From the NCBI RefSeq assembly GCF_900112675.1, contig NZ_FOMQ01000005.1, forward strand, positions 248,001 to 312,000: DNA of 64,000 nt, read 5' to 3'. The translations under genes and the position numbers were made by a program. Under the pieces are notes generated by a model. That model did no database searches and had not been told where the DNA came from. It saw nothing but the letters and a program-made list of their open reading frames with translations. The stretch's first letter is position 1. Every line of letters starts with the position of its first letter. Shown here in pieces: positions 61,891 through 64,000 of the stretch. The stretch is from Paracidovorax konjaci. GTDB taxonomy: Bacteria > Pseudomonadota > Gammaproteobacteria > Burkholderiales > Burkholderiaceae_C.

Positions 61891-63239
61891 GCGCCCTCCC
61901 CCACGGCCGCAGCCGCAGCACCGGCGCTGCCCGCCTGCGCGCAGACGATCCACACCGGGTTCTCGGCCGCCATGCGGTGCATGTGCAGGATGGGCTTGCT
62001 GCGCGCGGCCTGCAGCTGCAGCACGTCCCATGCGGCACCGGCGGCCTGCAGGGCCTGGGTGGCAGCGGCGAGGTTCTCCAGCGTGACGAAGTTCATCACC
62101 AGCCAGCCGCCGGGGCGCAGGCGCCCGAGGCACAGCGCGATCAGCTCGGCCAGCTCGCCGCCCGAGCCGCCGATGAAGACGGCGTCCGGGTCGGGCCAGG
62201 CATCCAGCCCCTCGGGCGCCTTGCCGTGCACCAGCGTGTGGTTGGACACCCCGAAATCGCGCACGTTGCGGCGCGCGATCTCCACGTCGCCCTCGTTCTT
62301 TTCCATGGCCCAGACATGGCCCTGCGGGCACAGGCGCGCGGCCTCCAGCCCCACCGAGCCGCTGCCGGCGCCGATGTCCCACACGCGGCTGGTGGCGCGC
62401 AACTGCATGCGCGCGAGCGAGACGGCGCGCACCTCCTGCTTGGTGATGAGGCCCCCCTCTCCACCGCCTCTGGGCTGGCGCTGGTGGTAGGCCGCATCGG
62501 GCAGGCCGAAGCGCACCGCGTCGGGCCGCTGGCGCGTGCGCACCAGCAGCACCACGTTGGGGTCGGCGAACTCCTGCGCGGCGGCAGCGGCCGGCGCCAT
62601 GTCGGCCCACACGCGCTCGTCGGGCGTGCACAGGCGCTCGGCCACGCTGATCTGGAAATCGTCGCCCAGGCCCTCGGCCACCAGCAGGCGGGCGATGCGC
62701 GCGGGCGTGTTGTCGGGGCTGGTCAGCACGGCCAGGCGGTCGTGCTGGCGCACGGCCTGGGCCAGCGCGTAGAGGCCATGCGCGGGCGCGGCGCCCACGC
62801 TCCATTCGCCGGCATCCTTGGCGTGCACGGAGACGATGCGCGCGTCCTGCCAGGCCAGGCCCAGCCGCGCGCAGGCGAGCTGCAGGGTGGAGACGTTGGG
62901 CATCACTTCCAGCGCCTGGATGCACAGGCGCGAGGCCAGGTAGCTGGCAATGCCGTGGCAGAGCGGATCGCCCGTGGCCAGCACCACGCAGGCCTGCTGC
63001 GCAGCGCGCGCCTCGGCGATCCAGCCGGGCACGGACGAGAGGCAGCCGGTCAGGTCGCGTCGCACGGCCTGCGGGGCGATGTCGTCTTCCAGCAGCGCCA
63101 GCGTGCGCGTGCCGCCGATCACCAGGTCGGCGCGGCGCAGCAGCGCGAGCGCGGTGGCGCTCAGGCTGGCGGCGCCGTCGTCCAGCACGCCGATCACGCG
63201 GCAGGGTTGGGGGTCTTTTTCGAGCAGTTTCGTGGTCAT
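61887..63239 (-). CDS. cobL: Precorrin-6Y methyltransferase/decarboxylase CobL (CbiE-CbiT fusion)
   Basis: A 450-residue fusion. The N-terminal ~210 residues are the CbiE tetrapyrrole methylase (TGDPLCHGIASYL; NVSTLQLACARLGLAWQDA; AVLTSPDNTPARIARLL). The C-terminal part is the CbiT methyltransferase with SAM motif WDIGAGSGSVGLEAARL. Together they methylate C5 and C15 and decarboxylate the acetate side chain. It overlaps cobI by 4 bases and lies 2 bases after cbiD. Confidence 0.95.
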   Translation of the reverse strand: MTTKLLEKDPQPCRVIGVLDDGAASLSATALALLRRADLVIGGTRTLALLEDDIAPQAVRRDLTGCLSSVPGWIAEARAAQQACVVLATGDPLCHGIASYLASRLCIQALEVMPNVSTLQLACARLGLAWQDARIVSVHAKDAGEWSVGAAPAHGLYALAQAVRQHDRLAVLTSPDNTPARIARLLVAEGLGDDFQISVAERLCTPDERVWADMAPAAAAAQEFADPNVVLLVRTRQRPDAVRFGLPDAAYHQRQPRGGGEGGLITKQEVRAVSLARMQLRATSRVWDIGAGSGSVGLEAARLCPQGHVWAMEKNEGDVEIARRNVRDFGVSNHTLVHGKAPEGLDAWPDPDAVFIGGSGGELAELIALCLGRLRPGGWLVMNFVTLENLAAATQALQAAGAAWDVLQLQAARSKPILHMHRMAAENPVWIVCAQAGSAGAAAAAVGEGA

Positions 63240-63241
63240 GG

Positions 63242-64000
63242 TCAGGCGTTGGCGGCCGGCCCGGAGGCGGCCTCGGTGATCTTGCTGCCGTCGAAGTCGC
63301 AGACCAGCACGGTGAGGTGGAAACGGTCGCCGTAGCGGTCGGGCGCGGTGAGCGTCTGCACCACGGCCTGCGCGAGCGCCTGGTGGAAGGGCTCGCCCAG
63401 GCCCAGGGCCTGCATGCGCTCGGCGCCGAAGCGGGCGGTTTCCGCGGCGGCGATCTCGGTGCAGACCTCGGGCGGCGCGCCCACGCCGGCGGCGAGATCG
63501 GCCAGCAGTTGCGTATCCACCTCGGCGCGGTTGGCGTGGGTGATGGTCTCGCCCTGGGCGATCTTCGTGAGCTTGCCCACCATGCCGCCGATCACCACTT
63601 CGCGCAGGCCCTGGGCCACGGCTTCGTCGAGCGCGTAGCGCAAGAAGTCGCCCATCTGCACGAAACAGGCCGCGGGCAGGCCGGGCCGCTCCTTCATGGC
63701 GAACTGCTCGGTGCGCCCGCCCGTGGTCAGCACCACCACGCCGTGGCCCAGCGTGGCCGCCACCTGCACGCCCTGCACCACGCTGGCGCGGTAGGCGGAG
63801 GTGGAATAGGGCTTGACGATGCCGGTGGTGCCCAGGATGGAGATGCCGCCCAGGATGCCGAGGCGCGCATTGAGCGTCTTCTTGGCCATCTCCACGCCCT
63901 GGGGCACGGAGATGGTCACTTCGAGCCCGGCCTGCGCCAGCAGCGGGCCGCCCACTGCGCGCACGTTGTCTTCGATGTTGCGGCGGGGCACGGGGTTGAT
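63242..64000 (-). CDS. cbiD: Cobalt-precorrin-5B C1-methyltransferase CbiD (5' end outside window)
   Basis: The C-terminal ~252 residues of CbiD, which methylates C1 of cobalt-precorrin-5B. The frame is open to the last base, beginning INPVPRRNIEDNV. NARLGILGGISILGTTGIVKPYS and VVIGGMVGKLTKIAQGETITHA are family hallmarks. CbiD marks the anaerobic (early cobalt) pathway. More cbi genes are expected beyond the edge. Confidence 0.94.
   Translation of the reverse strand: MNPVPRRNIEDNVRAVGGPLLAQAGLEVTISVPQGVEMAKKTLNARLGILGGISILGTTGIVKPYSTSAYRASVVQGVQVAATLGHGVVVLTTGGRTEQFAMKERPGLPAACFVQMGDFLRYALDEAVAQGLREVVIGGMVGKLTKIAQGETITHANRAEVDTQLLADLAAGVGAPPEVCTEIAAAETARFGAERMQALGLGEPFHQALAQAVVQTLTAPDRYGDRFHLTVLVCDFDGSKITEAASGPAANA

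Noticed and set aside
57673-64000. Cobalamin riboswitch for the cbi operon
   Set aside because: No conserved B12-box-like leader is visible inside the operon; the promoter is beyond the right edge.

Overview
This is a high-GC window (roughly two thirds G+C by eye) with tightly packed genes, many of them overlapping by 1-4 bases. The gene families point to the Burkholderiales family Comamonadaceae: Bug-type solute receptors, a UbiM-like hydroxylase, a DUF6139-type small protein and a CTERM-like surface protein. A perfect plant-inducible-promoter box (TTCGC-N15-TTCGC) upstream of a candidate type III effector suggests a plant-associated Acidovorax (avenae/citrulli group) or a close relative. 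This assignment is inferred from content only; no rRNA or tRNA gene is present.

Layout. 1-2.5 kb: the end of an arginase gene and an acetoacetate-CoA ligase. 2.6-5.7 kb: a small DUF6139-type gene, then a PIP box driving an 861-residue protein with HTH-like repeats and a C-terminal deaminase-type zinc motif, the most striking gene in the window. 5.7-10.2 kb: an M48 lipoprotein protease, an IclR regulator fused to an apparently dead SMP-30 domain, and a divergent aldehyde dehydrogenase. 10.3-16.4 kb: an XRE-cupin/GNAT pair, UbiM-like hydroxylase, and a two-gene nitrate/sulfonate-type ABC transporter. 16.6-22.1 kb: an MBL hydrolase with divergent TetR, an ArgP-like LysR with divergent LysE/ArgO exporter, ACT protein, gamma carbonic anhydrase and a GAF-GGDEF cyclase. 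22.2-33.5 kb: Bug receptor, B12-binding radical SAM protein, chemoreceptor, AsmA-like protein, nucleobase permease, zinc-ribbon protein, CoA-transferase and thioesterase.

33.5-36.7 kb holds a compact, fully overlapping four-gene operon: glycosyltransferase, acyl-CoA-dehydrogenase-like flavoprotein, PIG-L deacetylase and NodS-like methyltransferase. It looks like a small unassigned pathway building a modified amino-sugar conjugate. 36.9-42.1 kb: PduO adenosyltransferase, an EF-hand protein, and a five-gene polar amino-acid ABC operon led by its GntR regulator. 42.3-50.0 kb: carboxylesterase with a frameshifted Bug receptor, TetR, a FAD-linked oxidase, a low-GC orphan gene bounded by 14-bp direct repeats, a membrane protein and an MFS transporter. 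50-57.7 kb: AraC, a large CTERM-like surface protein, a flavin reductase, small membrane proteins, a monooxygenase and a decarboxylase-type protein that overlap tail to tail, and a LysR regulator.

57.7-64 kb is a cobalamin operon on the minus strand (cbiD, cobL/cbiET, cbiL, cbiG, cobE, cbiM, cbiH/cobJ and a 2Fe-2S ferredoxin), continuing past the right edge. The presence of CbiD and CbiG indicates the early-cobalt route. PduO (36.9 kb) and the B12-binding radical SAM protein (23.3 kb) are likely beneficiaries of the cofactor.
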